DNA of 64,000 nucleotides from Marinomonas spartinae (GCF_016461715.1 NZ_JAEMUI010000001.1:310001-374000), one strand, 5' to 3'. Shown: positions 49,682-59,949, numbered from the stretch's first letter. Numbers and translations are program-made. The notes: a model not told the origin generated them from the letters alone.

Positions 49682-51199
49682 ATGATTTATGCAAAACCAG
49701 GTAGCGAAGGTAGCGTCGTTTCTTTCCAAGCCGAATACGGAAATTATATTGGTGGCGAATGGGTTCCCCCTGTGAAAGGGCAATACTTTGATAATATAAG
49801 CCCTGTGACTGGTGAAGTCTTTTGTCGTATTCCTCGTTCTACCGAAGAAGATATCAACTTGGCGCTTGATGCTGCCCACGCGGCAAGAGCGGCATGGGGC
49901 AAAACTTCCGTTATTAATCGTTCGAATCTACTCCTCAAAATTGCTGACCGCATTGAACAGAATTTAGAGCTACTAGCGGTAGCTGAAACTTGGGATAACG
50001 GTAAAGCGGTGCGTGAAACCTTAAACGCCGATATTCCACTGGCTGCAGACCATTTCCGCTATTTTGCGGGTTGTTTACGAGCCCAAGAAGGCAGTGCTGC
50101 TGAGTTAGATGAGAATACTGTGGCGTATCATTTTCATGAGCCATTGGGTGTGGTTGGTCAAATTATTCCGTGGAACTTTCCAATATTGATGGCTGCTTGG
50201 AAATTAGCGCCAGCGATTGCCGCAGGCAACTGTGTAGTATTAAAACCTGCAGAGCAAACGCCAGCGTCCATTTTAGAGCTGATGAAAATTATTGGTGATC
50301 TTTTACCCGCTGGCGTGATAAACATTGTTAATGGATTTGGTGCCGAAGCAGGTCAAGCACTGGCAACCAGTAAGCGTATTGCGAAGATTGCCTTTACGGG
50401 TTCAACACCTGTTGGCTCTCATATTCTGAAATGTGCGGCTGAAAATATCATCCCATCTACCGTGGAGTTGGGAGGAAAATCGCCTAATATCTATTTTGCC
50501 GATATTATGCAACAAGAAGAAACCTTCATTAGCAAATGTGTGGAAGGAATGGTGTTGGCCTTCTTTAACCAAGGGGAGGTGTGTACTTGTCCTTCTCGTG
50601 TTTTGATCCAAGAATCCATCTATGACGAGTTTATTGCCCTAGCAATTGAGCGTACCAGAACCATTAAACGGGGTAATCCGCTAGATACCGATACCCAAGT
50701 GGGCGCACAAGCGTCTCAAGAGCAGTTTGATAAAATTCTAAGTTACATTGATATCGGTAAAGAAGAAGGGGCAGAGCTTCTGATCGGCGGTGGTGTTGAG
50801 TCAATGGATGGCTTTGATAAAGGCTTCTATGTTCAACCAACCATGTTTAAGGGCACAAATAACATGCGCGTGTTCCAAGAAGAAATTTTTGGTCCCGTGA
50901 TTAGTATCACGACCTTTAAAGATGAAGCCGAAGCGCTAGCAATTGCCAATGATAGCGAGTTTGGTTTAGGGGCAGGTGTATGGACTCGAGATACCAATCT
51001 CGCTTATCGCATGGGGCGTAATCTTGAAGCGGGTCGTGTATGGATGAACTGTTATCACCAATATCCTGCTCATGCGGCGTTTGGTGGCTATAAAAAATCC
51101 GGTGTCGGCCGTGAAACCCATAAACTAGCGCTAGAGCACTATCAACAAACGAAGAACATGTTGGTAAGCTATGACATTAATCCATTGGGCTTCTTTTAA
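49682..51199 (+). CDS. NAD-dependent aldehyde dehydrogenase (ExaC/AcoD-type)
   Basis: Oxidises short aldehydes such as acetaldehyde to acids. It is 505 residues. The general base lies in [11 protein letters not shown] (Glu near 264) and the nucleophile in [13 protein letters not shown] (Cys near 302); the double Cys (CTC) is typical of the ExaC/AcoD/AldB group. The N-terminal [16 protein letters not shown] and [12 protein letters not shown]-site motifs are complete, and the C-terminus [12 protein letters not shown] also fits this group. RBS ATTGGAG. Confidence 0.9.
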   Translation: MIYAKPGSEGSVVSFQAEYGNYIGGEWVPPVKGQYFDNISPVTGEVFCRIPRSTEEDINLALDAAHAARAAWGKTSVINRSNLLLKIADRIEQNLELLAVAETWDNGKAVRETLNADIPLAADHFRYFAGCLRAQEGSAAELDENTVAYHFHEPLGVVGQIIPWNFPILMAAWKLAPAIAAGNCVVLKPAEQTPASILELMKIIGDLLPAGVINIVNGFGAEAGQALATSKRIAKIAFTGSTPVGSHILKCAAENIIPSTVELGGKSPNIYFADIMQQEETFISKCVEGMVLAFFNQGEVCTCPSRVLIQESIYDEFIALAIERTRTIKRGNPLDTDTQVGAQASQEQFDKILSYIDIGKEEGAELLIGGGVESMDGFDKGFYVQPTMFKGTNNMRVFQEEIFGPVISITTFKDEAEALAIANDSEFGLGAGVWTRDTNLAYRMGRNLEAGRVWMNCYHQYPAHAAFGGYKKSGVGRETHKLALEHYQQTKNMLVSYDINPLGFF

Positions 51200-51257
51200 G
51201 GCTGCCGTTCGCAAGAAGGGGGCGTCGCCTAGTAAGTAAAACGGCCAACGACCTAAA

Positions 51258-51299
51258 TAAAAAAAGACCAAATGATATTGTCATTTGGTCTTTTTTTTG
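51258..51299. terminator. Bidirectional intrinsic terminator
   Basis: The stem AAAAGACCAAATGA / TCATTTGGTCTTTT (14 bases, perfect) with a 5-base loop and T8. It separates the converging aldehyde dehydrogenase and AGCS symporter genes. Confidence 0.93.
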
Positions 51300-51320
51300 T
51301 CTTGTTAAGGGTCAGAAAAG

Positions 51321-52907
51321 CTAGGCTTTTTTCGCCTTTTTGCGGTCTTTATATTTAACAATTTCACCGGATTTTAGACGTTTTTGGTAGGATGTCAGCT
51401 CCTTCTTAACAACCGGCATTAAGAAGTACAAGCCGATGATGTTCGCAACTGCCATGGCAAATATAGCCGCATCAGAAAAATCAATCACTGGGCCAAGATT
51501 GGCGGCAGCACCGATGATAACAAATACACAAAACAGAGTTTTAAAGGTTAGCTCTGCTCGTTTGCCTTCGCCAAAGAGATAGGTCCAAGCTTTTAAACCG
51601 TAGTAAGACCAGCTGAGCATGGTCGAAAAAGCGAACAGAATAACCGCAACCGCCAGTAGAATAGGAAACCAGCTAAACGCAGAAGCAAAAGCTGCAGACG
51701 TTAGCGCCACACCAGAAGAGCCATCAGCGGTCTTAATGGCGGTACCCGCTTCGTTCAAAATATACATGCCTGTTTCTGGATTTTGCAGCAATTGACCTGT
51801 AATGATGATGACAAGAGCAGTCATGGTACAAATAACAACAGTATCAATGAACGGCTCTAACAAGGACACAAACCCTTCGGTAACTGGTTCGTTTGTCTGT
51901 ACTGCGGAGTGAGCAATGGCCGCTGATCCTACCCCAGCTTCGTTAGAGAAGGCTGCGCGTTTAAAGCCTTGAATCAAGGCTCCGACCATGCCACCCGCCA
52001 CACCAAGGCCAGTAAAAGCGCCAGCAAATATTTGGCTAAATGCCCAGCCAATTTTGTCCGCGTTAACGATTAAAATGACAATGGCTGAGCCAACATAGAG
52101 TATTCCCATAAAGGGAACAATCTTATCCGTTACACGTGCGATGGATTTGATCCCTCCGACGATCACAATAAAAACAAGTGCGGCAAATATCACACCGGTA
52201 ATCCAACCTGGATAATTGCCAATGACTTGGGTTAATTGCGCATGGGCTTGGTTGGCTTGGAACATATTGCCACCACCAAGTGAGCCTAAAATACAAAATA
52301 CAGCAAAAAGACCCGCTAAGAACCGGCCGCCAGGAATACCACGTTCTTTAAAGCCTTTGGAAATATAGTACATAGGCCCACCAGAGACGCTGCCATCTTT
52401 GTACTCATTACGGTATTTAACCCCCAGTGTACACTCGGTAAATTTGGAGGCCATGCCCATCAGGCCCGCGAGAATCATCCAAAAAGTGGCACCAGGCCCT
52501 CCGATAGAGACCGCGACCGCCACACCTGCAATATTCCCCAAACCTACCGTTCCAGACAGGGCGGTGGCCAGTGCTTGGAAATGGCTTACTTCTCCTGCGT
52601 CATTTGGGTCGGAATAGTCACCTTTTACCAAGGCAATAGAGTGGCCCACACCGCGGAATTGTAAAAAACCGAAGTAGAGTGTGAAGATGGAGGCTCCAGT
52701 GACTAACCAAAGCACAATCCAAGGAAAGCTCGTTCCGGGAAAAGGTGCAAAGATAAGGCTGACAAACCACCCTGTCGCATGACCAAATATTTCATTGACC
52801 ACGGCGTCAATGCCACCAGAGCTTTCTTCTGCTTGTACGCTTGAGCTTACTGTTAAAAGCAGTAGGCTGATGAGAGACATAAAAAGAAAATAGGGACGTT
52901 TTAGCAT
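51321..52907 (-). CDS. AGCS-family sodium:alanine/glycine symporter
   Basis: The 528-residue transporter has an unusual cleavable-looking N-terminal signal ([25 protein letters not shown]) before about ten membrane segments. The AGCS signature lies in [49 protein letters not shown] is also typical. Substrates are usually alanine or glycine with Na+. ATG 52907 has AAGGAG 7 bases upstream; an ATG two codons earlier is too close to it. It follows a uspA-type gene by 11 bases, so they form an operon. Confidence 0.9.
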   Translation of the reverse strand: MLKRPYFLFMSLISLLLLTVSSSVQAEESSGGIDAVVNEIFGHATGWFVSLIFAPFPGTSFPWIVLWLVTGASIFTLYFGFLQFRGVGHSIALVKGDYSDPNDAGEVSHFQALATALSGTVGLGNIAGVAVAVSIGGPGATFWMILAGLMGMASKFTECTLGVKYRNEYKDGSVSGGPMYYISKGFKERGIPGGRFLAGLFAVFCILGSLGGGNMFQANQAHAQLTQVIGNYPGWITGVIFAALVFIVIVGGIKSIARVTDKIVPFMGILYVGSAIVILIVNADKIGWAFSQIFAGAFTGLGVAGGMVGALIQGFKRAAFSNEAGVGSAAIAHSAVQTNEPVTEGFVSLLEPFIDTVVICTMTALVIIITGQLLQNPETGMYILNEAGTAIKTADGSSGVALTSAAFASAFSWFPILLAVAVILFAFSTMLSWSYYGLKAWTYLFGEGKRAELTFKTLFCVFVIIGAAANLGPVIDFSDAAIFAMAVANIIGLYFLMPVVKKELTSYQKRLKSGEIVKYKDRKKAKKA

Positions 52908-52918
52908 AATCATGCTCC

Positions 52919-53359
52919 TTAGCTGACAACCGTTACGGGGACATTGGCGCTCATAACGAGGTTGGCGGTTACACTGCCGAAAACTCGTGCACTTAAACCT
53001 TGCTCTGTGGAGCGAGCAACAACAATTTGTTCAGCATTGTGTTCGACTGCAATGTTATTGAGAATTGAGGAGGCTTTACCAAATTTCACTACGCCAGAAG
53101 CGGCTATTCCCGCCTCTTTGAGGGCTGCTAGGGCGGGATCAATAACGCGCTCTTGGGCGTTTTGGGTTTCAATCTGTTTTTGTTTTTTACGATGGGAGTT
53201 TTCTTCTGGTGTTTGGAATGTATAAGGAGACCATTCGACCACGCAAACGAGTTCTAGTTTGCATTCGCTTCCGATTAACGTCGCGAGTCGTTTTGCGTAG
53301 GCTAAAGCACGGTTGCCTGCTTCACTTCCATCAACTCCGACAATGATTGTTGCTGACAT
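52919..53359 (-). CDS. Universal stress protein (UspA family), linked to AGCS symporter
   Basis: A 146-residue UspA domain, from [19 protein letters not shown] to [14 protein letters not shown]. The C-terminal nucleotide-site motif is only partly kept ([18 protein letters not shown], lacking the first GxxG glycine), so ATP binding is uncertain. ATG 53359 has GAGGGAA upstream; 27 further upstream codons are open but lack a ribosome site. It is the first gene of the pair with the symporter and may modulate it, which is inference. Confidence 0.88.
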   Translation of the reverse strand: MSATIIVGVDGSEAGNRALAYAKRLATLIGSECKLELVCVVEWSPYTFQTPEENSHRKKQKQIETQNAQERVIDPALAALKEAGIAASGVVKFGKASSILNNIAVEHNAEQIVVARSTEQGLSARVFGSVTANLVMSANVPVTVVS

Positions 53360-53833
53360 GGTTCGTTCCCTCTTTGATTGATTGGGGGTAATTAACTCTT
53401 TTTTATTGCCAATGCTGTCGTTTGAAAATTTCAACGGCACTGGACTTTTGCGGAATTGCTTTATTATGCATTATTTTTGCACGTTTTTGACTATTTTTAT
53501 AAAAAAGTCAGTTTTTATGGCTAATCCTTTATAAGATCGCGGTTTTATGGCGTGCGATTTTGAACTGTATCCCACACCATTCTGTTGCCATCACAGGGAG
53601 GAAGTATGGCTTAGTAGGAATGAGTCCAATAAAAGTTTTTTAGGGTTTTTATCTGAATTGCCTCGGTGTAGAATGGCGCGCGATTAACATTTCATGAAGG
53701 AAATGTGACAGGATGAATAAAGCGTCAAACTCTCTGAAAGTGCTAGGGTAAGCATTTTGCGATGAATGATGAGCCATAAGTTTGTCAAGTGAGCCGCAGT
53801 TTGGCATAGATAAATCTTTAAAGAAGAGCCTCT
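53360..53833. other. Divergent intergenic region, uspA / pit
   Basis: This AT-rich gap of 474 bases has no gene I accept. Towards pit, TAGAAT (53669-53674) followed by GGCGCGCG looks like a -10 with GC-rich discriminator but a poor -35. A perfect inverted repeat ACATTTC / GAAATGT (53687-53693 and 53700-53706) lies just downstream, where the transcript would begin. I do not see a PhoB box. The pit leader would be about 150 bases. Confidence 0.45.
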
Positions 53834-55408
53834 ATGGATCTTACAAGCAAATTGAAAAACGAAAAGACCCAATTGGGTGGCGGTGAACTGATACGTGTGC
53901 TGATTGCGCTTGGATTTGTATTACTGGCAGGCTTTTACGCCGTGAATCAAGGTGCCGCTGTTTCTAATGTTTCTATTTTAGCGATTGCTGCCAGTATCGG
54001 TGCTTATATGGCGTTGAACATAGGGGCAAATGACGTCGCAAATAACGTTGGCCCTGCCGTTGGCTCGAAAGCGCTTTCCATGACGGGCGCTATTCTGATT
54101 GCCGCAATCTTTGAAGCTTCAGGGTCTCTGATTGCTGGTGGAACGGTTGTTGGAACGATTCAAAAAGGTATTATTAACCCCAGTTCTATTGCGGACTCTG
54201 CAACCTTTATCTGGATTATGATGGCCGCTCTATTAGCGGGCGCTATTTGGCTAAACCTAGCAACGTATCTTGGAGCACCGGTTTCAACTACCCACTCTAT
54301 TGTTGGTGGGGTACTTGGCTCCGGGATTGCTGCGGGCGGTTGGGGAATTGCAAACTGGAATCAGCTTGGGGCCATTGTTGCCAGCTGGGTGATTTCTCCG
54401 GTAATGGGTGGCCTTATTGCGGCGGCCTTTTTGATGTTTATTAAGCGCACTGTCACCTATCGTAGTGATATGATTCTCGCTGCGCGAAAAGTCGTCCCTC
54501 TGCTAGTGGCGATTATGGTCTGGGCGTTTTCAACTTACTTGATTCTAAAAGGCTTTAAGCACCTTTTCAAACTGGACATGACAACCGCATTGTTAATTGG
54601 CTTTGCGGTCGCTATGACCGGGTACTTTTTAGTTCGCCCTATGGTCGATAGAGCGGCAATGAAGTTGAAAAACGATAAAGATGCCGTGAATAGCTTGTTC
54701 ACCATTCCACTGATTGCCTCTGCTGCGTTATTAAGTTTTGCCCATGGGGCAAATGATGTTGCCAATGCAATTGGACCATTAGCGGCCATAAACGATGCGC
54801 TTATGACGGGAGCCGTTGCCAACTCGGCGCCGATTCCTATTTGGGTGATGGCGATTGGCGGGTTTGGTATTTCGGTTGGTTTAGCTCTGTATGGACCAAA
54901 ACTGATAAAAACCGTTGGTTCTGAAATTACTGAGTTGGATAAAACTCGCGCCTTTTGTGTGGCGATGGCTGCTGCTATTACGGTGATTATTGCTTCTCAG
55001 TTTGGTCTTCCTGTTAGTTCCACCCATATTGCTGTTGGTGGTATTTTTGGTGTGGGTTTCTTGCGGGAGTACCTAAAGCTGTCTTATGAGAAGAAGATAG
55101 CTTCGATTATTAAGCACTCTCAGCGTGCAGGTCATGATATTGAAGAAACACAGGCTTTTGTGAAACGTTTCACTCAGGCGGATGTGGGTGAAAAACGCCA
55201 AATTCTTAAAGATTTAAAAAATGCCAGTTATATTTCGCCTATTTCTAAAGGCGAGCGTAAAGGGTTGAAGAAAGCGACGAAAAAAGAATTGGTAAAACGT
55301 TCCGCTATTCTTCGTATTGCAGCCGCTTGGGTGATTACCGTCCCTGCATCAGCGTTGCTTTCTGCAATGATTTTTTATATGTTGGTAGGCTTCTCTGTTA
55401 TGCATTAA
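53834..55408 (+). CDS. PiT-family inorganic phosphate transporter
   Basis: The 524-residue protein has about ten to twelve membrane segments. The two PiT signature repeats are present: NIGANDVANNVGPAVGSKAL near the N-terminus and FAHGANDVANAIGPLAAIND in the second half, plus GAPVSTTHSIVGGV and GLPVSSTHIAVGGIFG. A cytosolic stretch of about 90 residues lies before the last membrane segment. It transports phosphate (or metal-phosphate) by H+ or Na+ symport. The downstream neighbour is not a PhoU-like pit regulator. Confidence 0.92.
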   Translation: MDLTSKLKNEKTQLGGGELIRVLIALGFVLLAGFYAVNQGAAVSNVSILAIAASIGAYMALNIGANDVANNVGPAVGSKALSMTGAILIAAIFEASGSLIAGGTVVGTIQKGIINPSSIADSATFIWIMMAALLAGAIWLNLATYLGAPVSTTHSIVGGVLGSGIAAGGWGIANWNQLGAIVASWVISPVMGGLIAAAFLMFIKRTVTYRSDMILAARKVVPLLVAIMVWAFSTYLILKGFKHLFKLDMTTALLIGFAVAMTGYFLVRPMVDRAAMKLKNDKDAVNSLFTIPLIASAALLSFAHGANDVANAIGPLAAINDALMTGAVANSAPIPIWVMAIGGFGISVGLALYGPKLIKTVGSEITELDKTRAFCVAMAAAITVIIASQFGLPVSSTHIAVGGIFGVGFLREYLKLSYEKKIASIIKHSQRAGHDIEETQAFVKRFTQADVGEKRQILKDLKNASYISPISKGERKGLKKATKKELVKRSAILRIAAAWVITVPASALLSAMIFYMLVGFSVMH

Positions 55409-55477
55409 AGTGCATTGCTGTTATTTATGAAATGAAGCGTTTGTTGATTGCTTTAGTCGAAAAAGAGTGCTTTAGTC

Positions 55478-55504
55478 AAAAAGGTCAGTTCAGCTGACCT
55501 TTTT
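55478..55504 (+). terminator. Intrinsic terminator after pit gene
   Basis: AAAAAGGTCAG / CTGACCTTTTT, 11-base arms with a 5-base loop. Confidence 0.88.
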
Positions 55505-55591
55505 GTATTTATACCTTCCTAGGTAAGTCTCTGCACCGTTGTATTAAATAGACTCATTTTACTGCTCACTGGATTTGGTAATAAGGTCATA

Positions 55592-56287
55592 ATGAATAAT
55601 ATTGCGCTCGTTGTCGTTACTTGTTTGTGTGTTTCTTTTGCTATTTTAACTATTTTTGGTGTTGTGAAATGGTATAAAAAACAACGCGAACTAAAAAAGA
55701 AAGCAACCGAACAGTTAGTGAATCGCAGTTATCGTATATTATCGATTTTGGATATGGTGATGGATCGTTATATGCCTCATCAAACAAAGGTGCTATTGGT
55801 TGACTATCTTTTGGCAATCGTTCCAAATCTGGTGTCCCATAATCGATATGGTCAGGATCTGGCCGATAAGCTACCAGAGTTATTTAAAATTCGTGATGAA
55901 TTAAAGTCGAGCACTAAGTTAGCCGATAATGGTAGAGTGACACATTCGGATCAATTATCTAAGGTGCAAACATCGCTTTCTAGTTTGCCAGCGTTGATCA
56001 AAGGTTTTGCGTTAAATGGCATTGTGGATAAGCAAACGGCTAGACAGCAAGTGGAATTGATTCGTTACGGAAATAGTCTTGCTTATCATGATTTATTGGT
56101 CCACCAAGCAGATAATGATGTGGACATGGATAAAAAGGCGAGAGCGTTAGAAAAGTATCGGGCCGCATTGGTTGAAATGGAAAAAGTTGCCGCGATAGGT
56201 GAGGCTCAAAGGGACATTGATCGTTTAAAGCGGGTAATAGAGTCGGTTGAACAGGCGTTATTTGCTAATCGTTCAACAGGGTCGTAG
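55592..56287 (+). CDS. Unknown membrane-anchored helical protein A
   Basis: A 231-residue protein I do not recognise. It has one N-terminal membrane helix (about 4-26), then a basic stop-transfer stretch (KWYKKQRELKKK) and a cytosolic helical domain. The first helical block contains ILSILDMVMDRYMPHQTKVLLVDYLLAI, and the last 70 residues (ALEKYRAALVEMEKVAAIGEAQRDIDRLKRVIE) look like a TPR-type helix pair. Protein B, 141 bases downstream, has the same layout and similar spacing of key residues. RBS AAGG. Confidence 0.75.
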   Translation: MNNIALVVVTCLCVSFAILTIFGVVKWYKKQRELKKKATEQLVNRSYRILSILDMVMDRYMPHQTKVLLVDYLLAIVPNLVSHNRYGQDLADKLPELFKIRDELKSSTKLADNGRVTHSDQLSKVQTSLSSLPALIKGFALNGIVDKQTARQQVELIRYGNSLAYHDLLVHQADNDVDMDKKARALEKYRAALVEMEKVAAIGEAQRDIDRLKRVIESVEQALFANRSTGS

Positions 56288-56427
56288 TTGGGGCTTGGTT
56301 TGTAATGCGCTTCGGCAATATAATCTAAAGATGATATGAACACGTTTTCTTAACCTAGACGACCTATTCGCATCTTCTTTACCTCTTAAATAGTGGTTTT
56401 TGTACCATCGAAGGCATTTTTTTAAAT

Positions 56428-57201
56428 ATGACGGCAGTGACAGTTACGGTTTTATTGCTTGTGATAGGCGGGTTTATAGGAGTCGCAATCGTTTTGCAGC
56501 TCAAAGAACAGGCCCGAATTGACAGGCTCCGTAAAATCGCAAACATTAATAATCAGATTCGTCAGGTACGTCGTTATCTTGATGATTTACCGCCTCAATA
56601 TCAGCCGAAAGACATGCGGCTTTGGTTGTTTTCTCGCATGGTCACCCTCTATGATGAGCTTATCCAATTTGAGCCTAATTCTGCTCTTCAGCGCCGAAAA
56701 AGTCATTTAGAACAAGAAATGGCAGAGTTTCAATCGAGTAAACAAAAGCGACGGGCAAAGCCCATTAATGATGAGTTATTAATCATGGAGCTGAAGCGTT
56801 TGTTGGAATCATTTCACTTTTTTATCAAACAAAGTGTGAAGGATAAAACGCTAAATTCTGATTCGGGGGCTCGTTATGAAGGGCTACTTTTATTTTATAA
56901 GTACAAATTAAATGCGGATTTTCACGCCTATCTAGGTCGACAAGCCTTTTTGACAGGCAAAATGGATGTGGCTTTATCCTCCTATAAAGAAGCATTATCG
57001 CAATTAGCTCCAGTCAAAGACAAACCTGAAACGCTGTCATCTGTTAAGCAGCTAGAAGGGATCATTGGTGAAATAGAAAAAGAGCTTGAGGCGAAGCGAG
57101 AAGCAGCAGAAGCCACTGTCGAAGAGGAGGATAGCAGCATCAATGATGAATGGGATAAGTTTATGGATGATGCCACGTTTAAAGAAAAGAAACATTTCTA
57201 A
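56428..57201 (+). CDS. Unknown membrane-anchored helical protein B, likely paralogue of A
   Basis: A 257-residue protein with one N-terminal membrane helix (about 4-24) and a cytosolic helical domain. YLDDLPPQYQPKDMRLWLFSRMVTLYDEL parallels the first block of protein A. YLGRQAFLTGKMDVALSSYKEALSQLAP is a recognisable TPR-like unit in the same place as A's ALEKYRAALVEM. The tail is acidic (ATVEEEDSSINDEWDKFMDD). No catalytic motif is visible. The Shine-Dalgarno is poor (AAGG at 13 bases). Confidence 0.72.
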   Translation: MTAVTVTVLLLVIGGFIGVAIVLQLKEQARIDRLRKIANINNQIRQVRRYLDDLPPQYQPKDMRLWLFSRMVTLYDELIQFEPNSALQRRKSHLEQEMAEFQSSKQKRRAKPINDELLIMELKRLLESFHFFIKQSVKDKTLNSDSGARYEGLLLFYKYKLNADFHAYLGRQAFLTGKMDVALSSYKEALSQLAPVKDKPETLSSVKQLEGIIGEIEKELEAKREAAEATVEEEDSSINDEWDKFMDDATFKEKKHF

Positions 57202-57287
57202 TCTAACCCATAGAATGCATTGTTTTGTGCTATCCAAGTCTCAATTCTTCGCGTTATAGTCAGTTTTTTAATTTATAGGGTGATGCA

Positions 57288-57905
57288 GTGAATCTTGCTC
57301 TCTTAAGTGCTTTTATCCCCACGTTTTTTTTCGTGTCTATCACACCTGGTATGTGTATGACTCTCGCAATGACATTGGGTATGACCATCGGTGTAAGGCG
57401 GGCTTTATGGATGATGCTCGGTGAACTGGCAGGGGTAGCGATGGTTGCGGTGTTGTCTTCCATTGGTGTTGCTGCTCTATTACTGAATTACCCAACGGCG
57501 TTTACCACATTAAAATTGCTTGGAGGGTTGTATCTTGCTTACATCGGTATTCAAATGTGGTTATCGAAAGGAAAAATGGCCATAAAAATGGAGGCGTCGG
57601 ATCGAGTCGCTTCGGTGTTTGAATTGCTGTCTCAAGGTTTTGTGACGGCCATTGCCAATCCCAAAGGGTGGGCGTTCTTCATAGCGCTGCTGCCGCCTTT
57701 TTTAAATCCCAATCAATCCTTGGCGGGTCAGCTGTTGATCCTCATCGCGATTATTCTTTGTCTCGAGTTTACTTGTTTATTGATCTATGCCACAGGTGGT
57801 CGCACTCTAAAATCCGTTTTGATGAAAAGTGGCAATGTGCGGATTATGAATCGTATCGCGGGGACATTGATGATTGGTGTCGGAGGCTGGTTGGCGATAG
57901 GCTAA
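57288..57905 (+). CDS. LysE-family translocator
   Basis: A 205-residue inner-membrane exporter with about six membrane segments. The LysE/RhtB signature is near the N-terminus (FFVSITPGMCMTLAMTLGMTIGVRRALWMMLGELAG). LKLLGGLYLAYIGIQMW and the ANPKGWAFFIALLPPFLNP segment are typical. Substrates are usually amino acids or their derivatives; the exact one is unknown. GTG start with AGGG upstream. It converges on topB with a 19-base gap. Confidence 0.9.
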   Translation: MNLALLSAFIPTFFFVSITPGMCMTLAMTLGMTIGVRRALWMMLGELAGVAMVAVLSSIGVAALLLNYPTAFTTLKLLGGLYLAYIGIQMWLSKGKMAIKMEASDRVASVFELLSQGFVTAIANPKGWAFFIALLPPFLNPNQSLAGQLLILIAIILCLEFTCLLIYATGGRTLKSVLMKSGNVRIMNRIAGTLMIGVGGWLAIG

Positions 57906-57924
57906 CCTATCCCTCTTTGTTGAT

Positions 57925-59940
57925 TTAAGACGACGCTTTCGAGCGTCGTCTTGCGTTTGACGTCGCGGTTCTGCCCCCCGAGCTCTTATTTGTTGTGGCG
58001 GTTTTTCGGGTGCCTGTCGATTTTCTGTTGGTTGTGCCTTTTCGTTTGGTAAAAGGTTTTTTACTTGGGGCAGGAAGATTTTGTAGCGCAGAGGTCGGCA
58101 TGTCTCGTGAGGCACTAAGTAGTTGGTTTAGGTTTGTTTCTAAATTTTCTATAAAGGATTGATAGCTGGTTTCACCTAGGCTGATGTTATTGAGGGCGGA
58201 CTCCCATTTTGCCGTCATATCTGGAGTGACCAATTGCTCTGGTAGGCAATTGATAAAAGCGCGGCCTGTTTGACTGGCATGGATTTGTTTCCCCTGTCTG
58301 GTTAAAAAGCCTCGTTTAAAAAGCAATTCGATGATACTGGCTCGCGTTGCTTCGGTGCCTAGCCCATCCGTTTCTTTTAAGATGGCGCGAATGTCTTTAT
58401 CTGTGACAAATCGGTTGATACCTGTCATGGCGGCGAGTAAGGTGGCGTCGGTGAAGGCGGCGGGGGGCGTGGTCACTTTTTCTTGCACTTGCCCTTGTGT
58501 ACACCATAAGGCTTCCCCTTTCGACAATTTTGGTAGCTCGTGCTGGTTTTCATCCTCAGGGTCCTTTGCTGTGCTTCTGGCTGGTAAAAGGCTTTTCCAA
58601 CCTAGCGAAATAGGTGTGTTGCCTTTGGCTTCAAAGAGACCACCTTCTATTTCTAGCTTGATGTAAGAGGCCAAATAATCGTATTCAGGATAAAACTGCA
58701 TAAGATATTGGCGAGCGATTAAATTAAAAACCAAGGCTTCTGTTTTTGATAATGAAGCAGCTTTGTGAGCTTGGGTCGTTGGGATAATCGCATGGTGGGC
58801 GGTGATTTGCTTATCATTCCAAGCTTTACTTTTTAGGGCGGTGTTTGCGTTTTCGGCTGCTGTCTGCCTGTCTCCACCAGAGCGCGCCAGTGCATTAATA
58901 ATAGCGGGGGCATCTTTGTGTTGTTGGACGGGTAAATAGCGACAATCGGAACGTGGATAAGTGATTATTTGGTGGCGTTCATATAATGCTTGGCAGGTGT
59001 CTAGTACTTGCTGAGCTGATAACGAAAAGGCCTTTGCCGCGTCGATTTGCAATGCCGACAAGTTATATGGCAATGGCGCACTTTGTTTCTTTTGCTTGTA
59101 TTGTGCATCGATGACTCTAGCTGGCTTGTTGGTGATTCTGCTGGCGACATTTTGGGCCAGTGGCAAACTCAGAACGCGGTTTTCGTCATCCATATAGGGT
59201 TGGCAGGCCTCACTGGGCAGCCATTTCGCTTGGAACATGACGCCTTGTGGTGTTTGAATGCTTGCCCAGACTTGATAAAAATCCTTGGGTACAAACGCTT
59301 CTCGTTCTTTATCTCTGGCGGCCACTAAACCAAGCACAGGGGTCTGCACTCGGCCAATCGATAATACCCCTTGGTAGCCAGCCTGACGGCCTCTAATCGT
59401 GTAAGCGCGTGTTAGGTTAAGGCCTAATAGCCAATCGGCGCGCGCACGACCTAATGCAGAACGTGATAAAGCGGCGAACTCACTATTAGGACGTAAGTTA
59501 TTTAGGGCTTTTTTAACCGCTGCAGGGGTTAAATCGCTAACGAGTAAACGCTGTGTGCTTTTCAGCTTTTGGACGGGAACCTTAGTGTAGTGCAGTACTT
59601 CATCAACCAGTAACTGTCCTTCTCGGTCTGGATCGCCAGCATGTACCAAAAGGCTGGCCTTCTTGATAAGTCTTTTCAGGATGCTGAGTTGCTTTTTAGT
59701 GCCGGATTTTTCTTGCCATTGCCAGTCGGTCGGAATAATGGGTAAGTGATCTAGACTCCATGATTTATAAGCTGGGTTATATTGATGAGGTTCAGCTTGC
59801 TCTAATAAGTGGCCGATACACCAGCTAATGCAATCGCCATTGGGTAACCAAATGCAGCCTTCTTCTTTTTTTTGTGGAGAAGGGAGGGCAGCGGCGATAG
59901 CGCGAGCAAGACTGGGTTTTTCGGCAATATATAGAATCAT
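57925..59940 (-). CDS. topB: DNA topoisomerase III
   Basis: Type IA topoisomerase that decatenates DNA, 671 residues from ATG 59940 (MILYIAEKPSLARAIAAALP, TOPRIM domain). The TOPRIM DxD-type acidic motif is in HAGDPDREGQLLVDEVLHY, the active-site Tyr in HQIITYPRSDCRYLP near residue 335, and GLGTEATRASIIELLFKRGF is further on. The C-terminus is a long Lys/Arg/Thr-rich tail (about 620-671) instead of zinc fingers. A GTG two codons earlier is possible. The promoter region carries a LexA box. Confidence 0.94.
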   Translation of the reverse strand: MILYIAEKPSLARAIAAALPSPQKKEEGCIWLPNGDCISWCIGHLLEQAEPHQYNPAYKSWSLDHLPIIPTDWQWQEKSGTKKQLSILKRLIKKASLLVHAGDPDREGQLLVDEVLHYTKVPVQKLKSTQRLLVSDLTPAAVKKALNNLRPNSEFAALSRSALGRARADWLLGLNLTRAYTIRGRQAGYQGVLSIGRVQTPVLGLVAARDKEREAFVPKDFYQVWASIQTPQGVMFQAKWLPSEACQPYMDDENRVLSLPLAQNVASRITNKPARVIDAQYKQKKQSAPLPYNLSALQIDAAKAFSLSAQQVLDTCQALYERHQIITYPRSDCRYLPVQQHKDAPAIINALARSGGDRQTAAENANTALKSKAWNDKQITAHHAIIPTTQAHKAASLSKTEALVFNLIARQYLMQFYPEYDYLASYIKLEIEGGLFEAKGNTPISLGWKSLLPARSTAKDPEDENQHELPKLSKGEALWCTQGQVQEKVTTPPAAFTDATLLAAMTGINRFVTDKDIRAILKETDGLGTEATRASIIELLFKRGFLTRQGKQIHASQTGRAFINCLPEQLVTPDMTAKWESALNNISLGETSYQSFIENLETNLNQLLSASRDMPTSALQNLPAPSKKPFTKRKGTTNRKSTGTRKTATTNKSSGGRTATSNARRRSKASS
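57927..57952. other. Perfect 11-base-pair hairpin at the topB 3' end
   Basis: AAGACGACGCT (57927-57937) and AGCGTCGTCTT (57942-57952) flank a TTCG loop. It covers the last topB codons and part of its stop codon, between converging lysE-like and topB genes. No long T tract follows on either strand, so it may act as a shared stability or pausing element. Confidence 0.55.
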
Positions 59941-59949
59941 GGACACACT

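Noticed and set aside
51321-53359. Glycine riboswitch before the uspA-AGCS pair.
   Set aside because: I see no tandem glycine-aptamer core in the upstream region.
53713-53751. Mini-frame of 12 codons (MNKASNSLKVLG) in the pit upstream region, with AGG nearby.
   Set aside because: Too short to support, no attenuator hairpin after it, and no amino-acid run that would make it a leader peptide.
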